Position numbers and translations under genes: made by a program. This document shows positions 26,314-33,775 of a stretch of 64,000 bases of DNA, in pieces; positions within the stretch are counted from its first letter, which is position 1; each line of letters opens with the position of its first letter. The stretch comes from JAFAZJ01 sp964437145 (lineage in GTDB: Bacteria; Pseudomonadota; Alphaproteobacteria; Reyranellales; Reyranellaceae): NCBI GenBank assembly GCA_964437145.1, contig CAYTFW010000001.1:48746-112745 (forward strand), written 5' to 3'. A model generated the notes under the pieces. That model saw nothing but the letters and a program-made list of their open reading frames with translations, was not told the DNA's origin and ran no database searches.

Positions 26314-27008
26314 TGCTCGAGGTCACCGACCTGCACGCCTTCTACGGCAAGAGTCACATCCTGCAAGGCGTCGACCTGAAGATCGGCGAGGGCGAGATCG
26401 TCAGCCTGCTGGGCCGCAACGGCGTGGGCCGTTCGACCACCTGCAAGGCGATCATGGGGCTGGTGCCGCCGCAAGGCCGCGTCGCCTTCAAGGGCCGCGA
26501 CATCGCCGGCCAGCGGCCCGACCAGATCGCCCATGCCGGCATCGGCTACGTCCCCGAGGATCGCCAGGTCTTCCCCGGCCTGACGGTGAGGCAGAACCTC
26601 GAGCTGGGGATGAAGCGCGCCAACAAGTTCGGGCGCTGGAACTTCGACGACATGTTCGCGATGTTCCCCAATCTCGGCGAGCGGCGCGACAATCCCGCCG
26701 GCGTGCTGTCGGGCGGCGAGCAGCAGATGCTGACCATGTGCCGCACCCTGATGGGCGACCCCGACCTGGTGATCATCGACGAGCCGACCGAGGGGCTGGC
26801 GCCCAAGCTGGTCGAGCAGGTCGCCAGGCTGCTGGACGAGATCGCCAAGCGCGGCATCGCCATCCTGCTGGTCGAGCAGAAGCTCACCATCGCGCTCAAG
26901 ATCTCCGCCCGGCTCTACGTCATGGGCCACGGCCAGATCGTCTTCGAGGGCAGCCCGGCGGCCTTGGCGGCCAACAACGCTGTGCGTAAGGAGTGGTTGG
27001 AGGTCTGA
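26313..27008 (+). CDS. ABC ATPase, LivF family, with Arg in place of the Walker A lysine
   Basis: This 231-residue ATPase is second of the pair. Signature LSGGEQQMLTMCRTLM, Walker B VIIDEPTEGLAP and the switch region LLVEQKLTIAL are normal. The P-loop reads GRNGVGRST, so the usual catalytic lysine at residue 40 is arginine; the GGC CGT codons are unambiguous. The upstream LivG partner keeps its lysine, so the transporter may have one active and one altered site. The ATG overlaps the livG stop. Confidence 0.92.
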   Translation: MLEVTDLHAFYGKSHILQGVDLKIGEGEIVSLLGRNGVGRSTTCKAIMGLVPPQGRVAFKGRDIAGQRPDQIAHAGIGYVPEDRQVFPGLTVRQNLELGMKRANKFGRWNFDDMFAMFPNLGERRDNPAGVLSGGEQQMLTMCRTLMGDPDLVIIDEPTEGLAPKLVEQVARLLDEIAKRGIAILLVEQKLTIALKISARLYVMGHGQIVFEGSPAALAANNAVRKEWLEV

Positions 27009-27015
27009 CGCCGTC

Positions 27016-27044
27016 TTGCCGCGATAGGGCACGGGGTCTAATGT
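27016..27044 (+). promoter_or_regulatory. Possible sigma70-type promoter of dapA
   Basis: TTGCCG, a 17-nt spacer and TAATGT fit a -35/-10 pair ahead of dapA in a 60-bp gap after the liv operon. The match is moderate and the call rests on spacing and position only. Confidence 0.3.
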
Positions 27045-27068
27045 CCGCGAAACCCCGGAGGGAAGCCC

Positions 27069-27947
27069 ATGTTCAGCGGTTCGCTTGTCGCGCTCATCAC
27101 CCCGTTCAAGGGCGGCAAGGTCGATGAGAAAGGCTTCGAGAACTTCGTGAAGTGGCAGATCGAGGAGGGCACGGACGGCCTGGTGCCGTGCGGCACCACC
27201 GGCGAGTCGCCGACCCTGGATTACGACGAGCACAAGCGGGTGATCGACATCTGCGTGCAGACCGCCAAGGGCACCGGCGTGCCGGTGATCGCCGGCACCG
27301 GCTCGAACTCGACGGCCGAGGCGATCGAGCTCACCAAGCACGCCAAGAAGGTCGGCGCCGAGGCGGCCATGCTGGTCGTGCCCTACTACAACAAGCCGAC
27401 CCAGGAAGGCCTCTACCAGCACTTCAAGGCGGTGGCCGAGGCGGTCGACATCCCGATCGTGCTCTACAACGTGCCGCCGCGCACCGGTGGCGACATGCAG
27501 GTCGACACCGTGATCCGCCTGTCCAAGGTCAAGGGCATCGTCGGCATCAAGGACGCCAGCTACGACATGGCGCGGCCCACGCTCACCCGCATCAAGACCG
27601 GCAAGGCGTTCTGCCAGCTCTCGGGCGAGGACGCGAGCGCGCTGGGCTTCCTGGTGCAGAGCGGCGACGGCTGCATTTCGGTGACCGCCAACGTGGCGCC
27701 GCGCCTGCTCGGGCAAATGCACGACGCCTGGAAGGCGCGCCAGATCGAGAAGGCGATCGAGATCAACGAGCGCCTGATGCCGCTGCACAAGGCGCTGTTC
27801 GTCGAGACCAGCCCCGGCCCGGTGAAGTATGGCGCCGAGTTGCTGGGCAAGGCCTCGGCCGAGATGCGCCTGCCGCTCGTCGAGCCCGGCGAGAGCACCA
27901 AGAAACAGGTGCGCGAGGCCATGGTATTCGCCGGCCTGCTCAACTAG
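27069..27947 (+). CDS. dapA: 4-Hydroxy-tetrahydrodipicolinate synthase
   Basis: This 292-residue protein is the first committed enzyme of lysine and diaminopimelate synthesis, condensing pyruvate with aspartate semialdehyde. The Schiff-base lysine is K161 in VGIKDAS, the catalytic tyrosine Y133 in VLYNVPPRTGGD and the threonine pair T44-T45 in CGTTGESPTL. All family motifs are complete. A strong GGAGG precedes the ATG and a hairpin terminator follows the gene. Confidence 0.96.
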   Translation: MFSGSLVALITPFKGGKVDEKGFENFVKWQIEEGTDGLVPCGTTGESPTLDYDEHKRVIDICVQTAKGTGVPVIAGTGSNSTAEAIELTKHAKKVGAEAAMLVVPYYNKPTQEGLYQHFKAVAEAVDIPIVLYNVPPRTGGDMQVDTVIRLSKVKGIVGIKDASYDMARPTLTRIKTGKAFCQLSGEDASALGFLVQSGDGCISVTANVAPRLLGQMHDAWKARQIEKAIEINERLMPLHKALFVETSPGPVKYGAELLGKASAEMRLPLVEPGESTKKQVREAMVFAGLLN

Positions 27948-27966
27948 ATAGTGGAACCGTCGCAAC

Positions 27967-28003
27967 GGGCCGCGCCGGTTTCCTCCGGCGCGGCCCTGTT
28001 CAT
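27967..28003 (+). terminator. Rho-independent-like terminator after dapA
   Basis: GGGCCGCGCCGG and CCGGCGCGGCCC form a perfect 12-bp stem with a 6-nt loop (TTTCCT), followed by TGTTCATT. The T-tract is weak but the stem is very stable, and it separates dapA from smpB. Confidence 0.7.
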
Positions 28004-28024
28004 TCAGGATCGCCTCGTCTCGTC

Positions 28025-28495
28025 ATGTCCCGAGCTCCCCGTACTGAAGACCGCATGGCCGCGCAGAATCGCAAGGCCCTGCACAACTATTTCATCGAGG
28101 AACGTCTTGAGGCCGGCATCCAGCTCACCGGCACCGAGGTGAAGTCGCTGCGCGGCGGCCGCAGCCAGATCGTCGAATCCTACGCCGCCGTGCAGAAGGG
28201 CGACCTCTACCTGGTCAACGCCTACATTCCCGAGTACCTGCAGGGCAATCGCAACAACCACGAGCCGCGCCGGCCGCGCCGTCTGCTGCTGCATCGACGT
28301 CAGATCAATCGTCTGATCGGCGCCATCCAGCGCGAGGGTTATACGGTCGTGCCGCTATCGGTCTACTTCAACCCGCGCGGCCTGGCCAAGGTCGAGCTCG
28401 GCCTCGCCAAGGGCAAGAAGGAGCACGACAAGCGCGCCACCGAGGCCAAGCGCGACTGGCAACGTCAGAAGCAGCGCCTGCTGAGAGCACGATGA
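28025..28495 (+). CDS. smpB: SsrA-binding protein SmpB
   Basis: This 156-residue protein binds tmRNA and brings it to stalled ribosomes. The conserved core NRKALHNYFIEERLEAGIQL, TGTEVKSLR and the C-terminal GKKEHDKRATEAKRDWQRQK are all present. The ATG at 28025 is the likely start; an internal ATG at 28055 would shorten it by 10 residues. It overlaps the acyl-CoA dehydrogenase gene by 4 nt. The tmRNA gene is not in the window. Confidence 0.95.
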   Translation: MSRAPRTEDRMAAQNRKALHNYFIEERLEAGIQLTGTEVKSLRGGRSQIVESYAAVQKGDLYLVNAYIPEYLQGNRNNHEPRRPRRLLLHRRQINRLIGAIQREGYTVVPLSVYFNPRGLAKVELGLAKGKKEHDKRATEAKRDWQRQKQRLLRAR

Positions 28496-29628
28496 TCCTT
28501 TCCGAGACACAGAGCCTGATCCGCGGCACCGCGCGCCAGTTCGCCCGCGAGCGCATCGCGCCCTTCACGCGGCAATGGGAAGCCGACGGCGCGATCCCGC
28601 GCGACGTGCTCACCGAGATGGGCCGCCTGGGCTTCATGGGCATGACGGTGCCCGAGCGCTGGGGCGGCGCCGGCGTCGACACGGTGTCCTACGTGCTGGC
28701 GCTGGAGGAGATCGCCGCGGCCGACGGTGCGGTCTCGACCGTCATGAGCGTCAACAACTCGCCCGATTGCGCCGCCCTGATGGGCTACGCCAGTGACGCG
28801 CAGAAGGAACGCTGGCTGAAGCCGTTGGCCAAGGGTGAGCTGCTCGGCGCCTTCTGCCTCACCGAGCCGCACGCCGGTTCCGACGCCTCCAATCTGCGCA
28901 CGAAAGCGGTGCGGCGCGGCGACGTCTATGTGCTCGACGGCGTGAAGCAGTTCATCACCTCGGGGCGGACCGCCGACATGGCGCTGGTCTTCGCCGTCAC
29001 CGACGCCGGCGCCGGCAAGCGCGGCATCTCCTGCCTCATCGTGCCGACGAAGACCCCGGGTTATCGCGTCGCCTCGGTCGAGAAGAAGCTCGGTCAGCGC
29101 GCGTCAGATACCTGCCAGATCGCGTTCGAAGGCTGCGAGGTCTCGGCGGAGAACCTGCTGGGCGGCGAGGGCGAGGGCTACCGCATCGCGCTGGCCAATC
29201 TCGAAGCCGGCAGGCTGGGCATCGCCGCGCAATCCGTCGGCATGGCTCGCGCCGCTTTTGAGGCGGCGCGCGCCTATGCCGGCGAACGGCACGCCTTCGG
29301 CACCGCCATCGTCAACCACCAGGCCGTGCAGTTTCGGCTGGCCGACATGGCGACCCAGATCGCCGCGGCGCGCCAGCTGCTGCTGCATGCCGCCTCGCTG
29401 CGTGACGCCGGCGTTCCCTGCCTCACGGAAGCCGCGATGGCCAAGCTGTTCGCCTCGGAGATGGCCGAGAAGGTCTGCTCGGCGGCGATCCAGATCCATG
29501 GCGGCTACGGCTATGTCCAGGACTACATCGTCGAGAAGATCTGGCGCGACGTGCGCGTGGCGCAGATCTACGAGGGCACCAGCGACGTGCAGCGGCTCCT
29601 GATCGGCCGCGCCCTGCCGACCCTTTGA
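28492..29628 (+). CDS. Acyl-CoA dehydrogenase
   Basis: This 378-residue flavoenzyme is of normal length. Motifs include AFCLTEPHAGSDASNL for FAD and substrate binding, QFITSGRTADM and the C-terminal YVQDYIVEKIWRDVRVAQIY followed by EGTSDVQR, where the glutamate is the expected catalytic base. It is closest in pattern to short-chain or butyryl-CoA dehydrogenases. Chain-length preference cannot be read. It is coupled to smpB by a 4-nt overlap although their functions are unrelated. Confidence 0.92.
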   Translation: MILSETQSLIRGTARQFARERIAPFTRQWEADGAIPRDVLTEMGRLGFMGMTVPERWGGAGVDTVSYVLALEEIAAADGAVSTVMSVNNSPDCAALMGYASDAQKERWLKPLAKGELLGAFCLTEPHAGSDASNLRTKAVRRGDVYVLDGVKQFITSGRTADMALVFAVTDAGAGKRGISCLIVPTKTPGYRVASVEKKLGQRASDTCQIAFEGCEVSAENLLGGEGEGYRIALANLEAGRLGIAAQSVGMARAAFEAARAYAGERHAFGTAIVNHQAVQFRLADMATQIAAARQLLLHAASLRDAGVPCLTEAAMAKLFASEMAEKVCSAAIQIHGGYGYVQDYIVEKIWRDVRVAQIYEGTSDVQRLLIGRALPTL

Positions 29629-29709
29629 GCATCTCGCCGTCGCTCCCAGATTCCGACACGCCGTGGCCCCCGTGTGGCCCCGTTGCGTGCTATAATCACA
29701 GCCCACGCC

Positions 29710-30753
29710 ATGCGCCTCGCGTCGCTCCTTATTCTCGCCCCGCTCTGGCTGGCGTCGCCGCCCGCCTTGGCGCAGCAATCGTCCGGCGAGGCGTCCCGTC
29801 TGCGCATGCAGACCGCGTTCAATCCCGGCCTTTCGGTGCTCGGCGAGAGCGCTCGGCACTTCGTTGATTCGGTCAAGGTGGCGTCGAACGGCGCGATCAG
29901 CCTGAAGATCGTCGAGGCCGGCGGGCGGGTGCCCAGTGCAGATCTGCTCGAGGCGGTGGTTGGCGGCGAGCTGGACGCCGCGTTCACCTGGACCGGTTAC
30001 GCCGCGGCCAAGCTCTCGGCGCTCAACCTCTTCGCCTCGGTGCCGTTCGGCCCCAGCGTCGAGGAGTATGTCGGCTGGATGGTCGATGGCGGCGGCGCGG
30101 CGCTGCACCGCGAGCTCTACGAACGACTGGGCGTGCACGCCATGATGTGCGGCATCATGGGGCCGGAGGCTGGCGGCTGGTTCCGCAGCGAGATCGCCAG
30201 CGTCGCCGACCTCAAGGGCTTGCGCGTGCGCTTCACCGGCCTAGCCGCCGAGGTGCTGCAGCGCTTCGGCGCCGAGATCATCTCGGTGCCGGCGGGCGAG
30301 GTCTTTTTCAAGCTTCAGCAGGGCAAGCTCGACGGCGCGGAATTCTCGATGCCCTCGGTCGACCGCGCGCTCGGGCTGGAGAAGCTCGGCATGCTCTACT
30401 ACTTCCCGGGCTGGCATCAGCCGGCCTCGCTGATCGACTTCTACATGCGCAAGGACAAGTGGGAGGCGCTCAGCCGCGCGCAGCGCGCGCAGATCGAGAT
30501 GGCCTGCCAGTCGACGGTGCTGTTCACCATGGCGCGCGCGCCGGCCGAGCAGGCCAAGGCGCTGGCCTATTTCCGCAAGCACGGCATCTCGTTGCGCTTC
30601 TGGGCGCCTTCGACCCTCGAATCGTTCCGCGAGACCTCGGCCGACGTGATGCGCGAGCACGCCGAGAAGGACAGTGATTTCCGCCGCGTGTGGGAGCACA
30701 TGCGCCAGTACCTCGACGGCCCGCGGGCCTGGCAGCGTCTGTCGCGGCCCTAG
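29710..30753 (+). CDS. TRAP transporter solute-binding protein, DctP family (orphan)
   Basis: This 347-residue periplasmic protein has a signal peptide (MRLASLLILAPLWLASPPAL, cleavage AQQ). The DctP-type fold shows in KGLRVRFTGLAAEVLQRFGA, FFKLQQGKLDGAEFSMPSVD and YYFPGWHQPASLIDF. In the mannitol/chloroaromatic subgroup such proteins bind organic acids. No TRAP membrane subunits (DctQM) are nearby, so it is orphaned here. A TATAAT hexamer at 29691 might be a -10 box. It is convergent with the FecR-domain gene. Confidence 0.88.
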   Translation: MRLASLLILAPLWLASPPALAQQSSGEASRLRMQTAFNPGLSVLGESARHFVDSVKVASNGAISLKIVEAGGRVPSADLLEAVVGGELDAAFTWTGYAAAKLSALNLFASVPFGPSVEEYVGWMVDGGGAALHRELYERLGVHAMMCGIMGPEAGGWFRSEIASVADLKGLRVRFTGLAAEVLQRFGAEIISVPAGEVFFKLQQGKLDGAEFSMPSVDRALGLEKLGMLYYFPGWHQPASLIDFYMRKDKWEALSRAQRAQIEMACQSTVLFTMARAPAEQAKALAYFRKHGISLRFWAPSTLESFRETSADVMREHAEKDSDFRRVWEHMRQYLDGPRAWQRLSRP

Positions 30754-30762
30754 GCGCGGATG

Positions 30763-31527
30763 TCAGCCGCCGGGGCTTGGTCCTCCGGTGATCGGGTTGG
30801 TGCTGGGATTGGTGATCGGCGTGGGGGCCGGGCTTGTCGTGCCACCCCGTGACCGCGAATCGCTTGTCGTCGGTCTGCGCGGCAGCTCCAGCGGGCGCGG
30901 GAGCAACTCGTCGAGCGTGATGGCGGTGCTGAGCCCGGTGAGCCGTCGACGATCCTTTGGCCGGAGCGTATTGCCCAGCGTGCCCTCTTGACCGGGGATC
31001 AGGATGTAGACTTGTCCCGGCCTGGTGAGCGACACCGACCTTCCGCCGAGATCGACGAAGACCAGCGCGCCTTCGATCAGCTGCAGCACGACCTCGCCAT
31101 TCTCGTAGACGATGATGTCGACGATCGTGCCGCGCACGCCGATCGAGCCCGCCGGCGTGCGGATCTCATAGGACTGGCTGGGCATGTTGCCGGAGATGAA
31201 GCGCAACGCGCCGCGCCCCACCGACACCGCCGCGCCCGAGCCGCCGCGGGCCGGGTCGTAGACGAAGCGGTCGAGCGTCACCCGCGAGTCGGGGCCGACG
31301 TTGAGCACCGTCTCGTCGCGAAACAGCAGCTGGCTGCGCGAGTCGGCGCCGGTCTCGATGTTCTCGTTCTGGAAGACGCGGTCGCCGGACTTCAACGTGC
31401 GCGCGCCGACTGAGCCCTGCACGCGGTTGGTGACCGTCGAGGCGACGCCGACATCGACCGGCTGCGCCAGGGCCGCGCCGCAGAGCGTGACGGAGGCGAG
31501 AGCCGCGATCAGGATGGAACGGCGCAT
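30763..31527 (-). CDS. Exported FecR-domain protein
   Basis: This 254-residue protein starts with a signal peptide (MRRSILIAALASVTLCGAAL, cleavage AQP). The FecR domain occupies about residues 35-150, with the typical GDRVFQNENIETGADSRSQL and YEIRTPAGSIGVRGTIVDI. A Pro/Thr/Ser-rich low-complexity tail with NPITGGPSPGG follows. Unlike FecR of iron signalling it lacks a membrane anchor segment. It lies 3 nt downstream of a TPR and beta-barrel gene, so it probably works with that outer-membrane protein in the periplasm. Confidence 0.82.
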   Translation of the reverse strand: MRRSILIAALASVTLCGAALAQPVDVGVASTVTNRVQGSVGARTLKSGDRVFQNENIETGADSRSQLLFRDETVLNVGPDSRVTLDRFVYDPARGGSGAAVSVGRGALRFISGNMPSQSYEIRTPAGSIGVRGTIVDIIVYENGEVVLQLIEGALVFVDLGGRSVSLTRPGQVYILIPGQEGTLGNTLRPKDRRRLTGLSTAITLDELLPRPLELPRRPTTSDSRSRGGTTSPAPTPITNPSTNPITGGPSPGG

Positions 31528-31530
31528 CGC

Positions 31531-32706
31531 CTAGAACTCCGCGACCACGTGCACGCCCGCACGGTGGTTGTTGTGGCTGTGACCGGCGTAGTTCGATCGC
31601 AGGCGGTCGAACTCGTAGTAGACAAAGGTGGTGACAGCCTTGCCCAGAAATTCGGAACCAATAAGGCGCACGCCGGGGATTACGCGGTAATCCTCGCGGG
31701 CGCCGAGATTGGTCGGCGCGGCCGCTTCGAAGCCGTCGTACCAGCGGCCGCTCACGGTGAGCTCCGGCGACAGGAAGATGCCGGTGAAGCCCAGCGCCGG
31801 GCCGCCCAGTGGCGCGACATAGGCCAGCCGCATGCCGGTTTCGCTGTAGGTCTCCTCGCCGGTCGCGGCCGCGCCGCGATAGCGCACCGCGTAGGGCGTC
31901 AGATGCAGGGCGTCGCCGACGAAGGCGAGGTCGGAGGCGGAGAACTCCGCCTTGCCTGAGAAGGAATAGCCGTTGCGTGACGCCAGCGACGGTTCGAACC
32001 GTGTGTCGGCGAAGCCCAGGCGCAGGCGCCTGAGGTAGCCTTGCGGGAACTCCGCCGTCACCGCCACGCCCAGCGAGTGGAAGAGGTACTTGTAGTCGGC
32101 GAAGCCGACCTCGCCGACCAGCGATGGCGAGATCATCACGCCGTGCCAGCCAGCGAACATCGGGCCGGTTTCGACCGAAGCGTAGTGTCCGTCACGGTTG
32201 CGGCCGCGCGCGTGGAAGTCGCCGAAGAGCTGGGCGCGACTGCGCCACCGCCGCCCTTCGATCACCCGCTCGTCGATGACGCGCAGGCTGGCATTGGCGT
32301 TGACATCGGAGCCGCCGCCGAGTCGTTCGGTGATCAGAGTGCCGGAGTTGAGCTGGCGCGTTTGGTATTCGGCGTTGCTGTCGAACATCACGCCGAAGCC
32401 CACGAGGATACGCGTCGTCGCGGGTTCGATCACCAGCTTCAGGCGCCGGAAGGCGGCTTGCGCCTCCTCGTTGGCCGGCGCGTGTGTCGCGGCGCGCTCA
32501 TAGGCCGCCAGCGCCTTGCGCGGCTGACCGGCAGCCTCGGCGGCGCGGCCATAACGCAGACTGGCGTCGACGTCGGCCGGATTGGCCATCAACTGGTCGA
32601 AGGCGGCCTGCAGCTCGGCGGCGGCCGTGGCGGGCGGGGTCTGCGCCATCGCCGAAAACGCGGCCGACACCAGCGTCAACAACGACGCGAAAAACAGCCG
32701 ATTCAT
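31531..32706 (-). CDS. Outer-membrane beta-barrel protein with N-terminal TPR-like segment
   Basis: This 391-residue protein has a signal peptide (MNRLFFASLLTLVSAAFSAM, cleavage AQTP). A TPR-like helical stretch (about 28-95, with ALAAYERAATHAPANEEA) is followed by a region of alternating residues and aromatic-ended strands (about 100-390). The last residue is Phe (HVVAEF), as expected for an outer-membrane barrel. The layout recalls Slam-type and DUF560 barrels, but no motif proves it. It is co-transcribed with the FecR-domain gene. Confidence 0.72.
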   Translation of the reverse strand: MNRLFFASLLTLVSAAFSAMAQTPPATAAAELQAAFDQLMANPADVDASLRYGRAAEAAGQPRKALAAYERAATHAPANEEAQAAFRRLKLVIEPATTRILVGFGVMFDSNAEYQTRQLNSGTLITERLGGGSDVNANASLRVIDERVIEGRRWRSRAQLFGDFHARGRNRDGHYASVETGPMFAGWHGVMISPSLVGEVGFADYKYLFHSLGVAVTAEFPQGYLRRLRLGFADTRFEPSLASRNGYSFSGKAEFSASDLAFVGDALHLTPYAVRYRGAAATGEETYSETGMRLAYVAPLGGPALGFTGIFLSPELTVSGRWYDGFEAAAPTNLGAREDYRVIPGVRLIGSEFLGKAVTTFVYYEFDRLRSNYAGHSHNNHRAGVHVVAEF

Positions 32707-32983
32707 CGTCCGACGCGGTCTCCCCAATGACTATTTGCAGGATCGCACGCGGCCCGCTTCCGTTCAACGCGCTCGCCGGCGAGCCGGCCCAGCCTGGAGA
32801 GATTAACCGTCCTGGCCGCTTGCGCCGCCCGGCCAAACGGCGGAAACTTGTGATCTGTACGCCGCGCCCGCCGCATCCATATGCTTGGGCGTAGGCTTTT
32901 GGCCATCGGGGGTCGCGACGCGTCCCGGGTCATTGCCGAGACGGTACGCGACCTTCCTGCCGCCAAGCGAAGGGAGGAACGCG

Positions 32984-33415
32984 ATGTTCGTTTCCGATAT
33001 CCTCGCATACAAAGGCGACCGCGTGATCTCGGTCGCACCGCAAGACAGCCTCGCCGGCGCCATCGCCATACTCGCCGCGCGCCGAATCGGCGCGGTGCTG
33101 GTGCTCGACGCCGCCGGAGCGATCGCCGGTATCCTGTCAGAGCGCGACGTGCTGCACGCGATGGCGCGCGACGGCGCCGCCGCGTTCAACCGCAAGGTTT
33201 CCGAGGTGATGACCGGCGCTGTCGTGACCTGCGACCCCGACGCGTCGATCGAGCATGTGATGGAAACCATGACCGAGCGGCGGTTCCGTCACCTGCCGGT
33301 GGTCCGCCAGGGCCGGCTGTGCGGCATGATCTCGATCGGCGACGTCGTGCGGCTGCGGCTGGAGGAACAGCGCCGCGAAGCCGATGCGCTGCGCGAGTAC
33401 ATCACAGCAGCCTGA
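32984..33415 (+). CDS. CBS-domain pair protein
   Basis: This 143-residue protein is a tandem of two CBS domains (about 10-65 and 76-130) without other domains. It carries RIGAVLVLDAAGAIAGILSE and FRHLPVVRQGRLCGMISIGD, typical of stand-alone proteins annotated as CBS-domain regulators. GGGAGG lies 6-7 nt before the ATG at 32984. It is a distant parallel of the CBS protein at 18437. Its target is unknown. Confidence 0.88.
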   Translation: MFVSDILAYKGDRVISVAPQDSLAGAIAILAARRIGAVLVLDAAGAIAGILSERDVLHAMARDGAAAFNRKVSEVMTGAVVTCDPDASIEHVMETMTERRFRHLPVVRQGRLCGMISIGDVVRLRLEEQRREADALREYITAA

Positions 33416-33775
33416 CATCACTTGAGTGACCCGAATGGCGGGCAGGTGTGGCGTCGTAGGGCGCCACGCCGCGGCTCGGGGCCGTCAAAACTGCGCCGTC
33501 AGAAAAATACACATCGCGTTCAATCGGTGATGTGTCGTGCGTTAATGGGTTTGTGGTGCGGTTGGAGATTCGGATATTAAATTGGGCAAAATTCAGGCCA
33601 TTTTCAGAGATGATTTATTGATATTTTTCAATTGGTTGTCCATAATATATCAGTGAAAGTGATAATTTCGTTTTAGATCGTTATATTGATGTTAATTCTT
33701 CGCAAGCCGTGATAATATCTTCATCAGGCTGGAAATCCCAGGCAGTCCCTCATCTGCCGCGTGGTGTGTTCGGGT
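33416..33775. other. AT-rich intergenic leader upstream of the SARP-like regulator
   Basis: This 360-bp gap has no credible gene. From about 33540 to 33725 it is strongly AT-rich, unlike its neighbours, with many TATTGATA- and TTAATTC-like tracts that could supply promoters. The composition suggests either a regulated leader bound by a nucleoid protein or horizontally acquired DNA. No hairpin terminator was recognised. Confidence 0.5.

Noticed and set aside
29691..29696. TATAAT as a mapped promoter
   Set aside because: The hexamer is perfect but no -35 element at the right distance was found, so it is mentioned only under the gene.
31531..32706. Assignment of the outer-membrane barrel to the Slam family
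   Set aside because: Only the general TPR plus barrel layout agrees; no diagnostic motif or lipoprotein substrate gene is seen.
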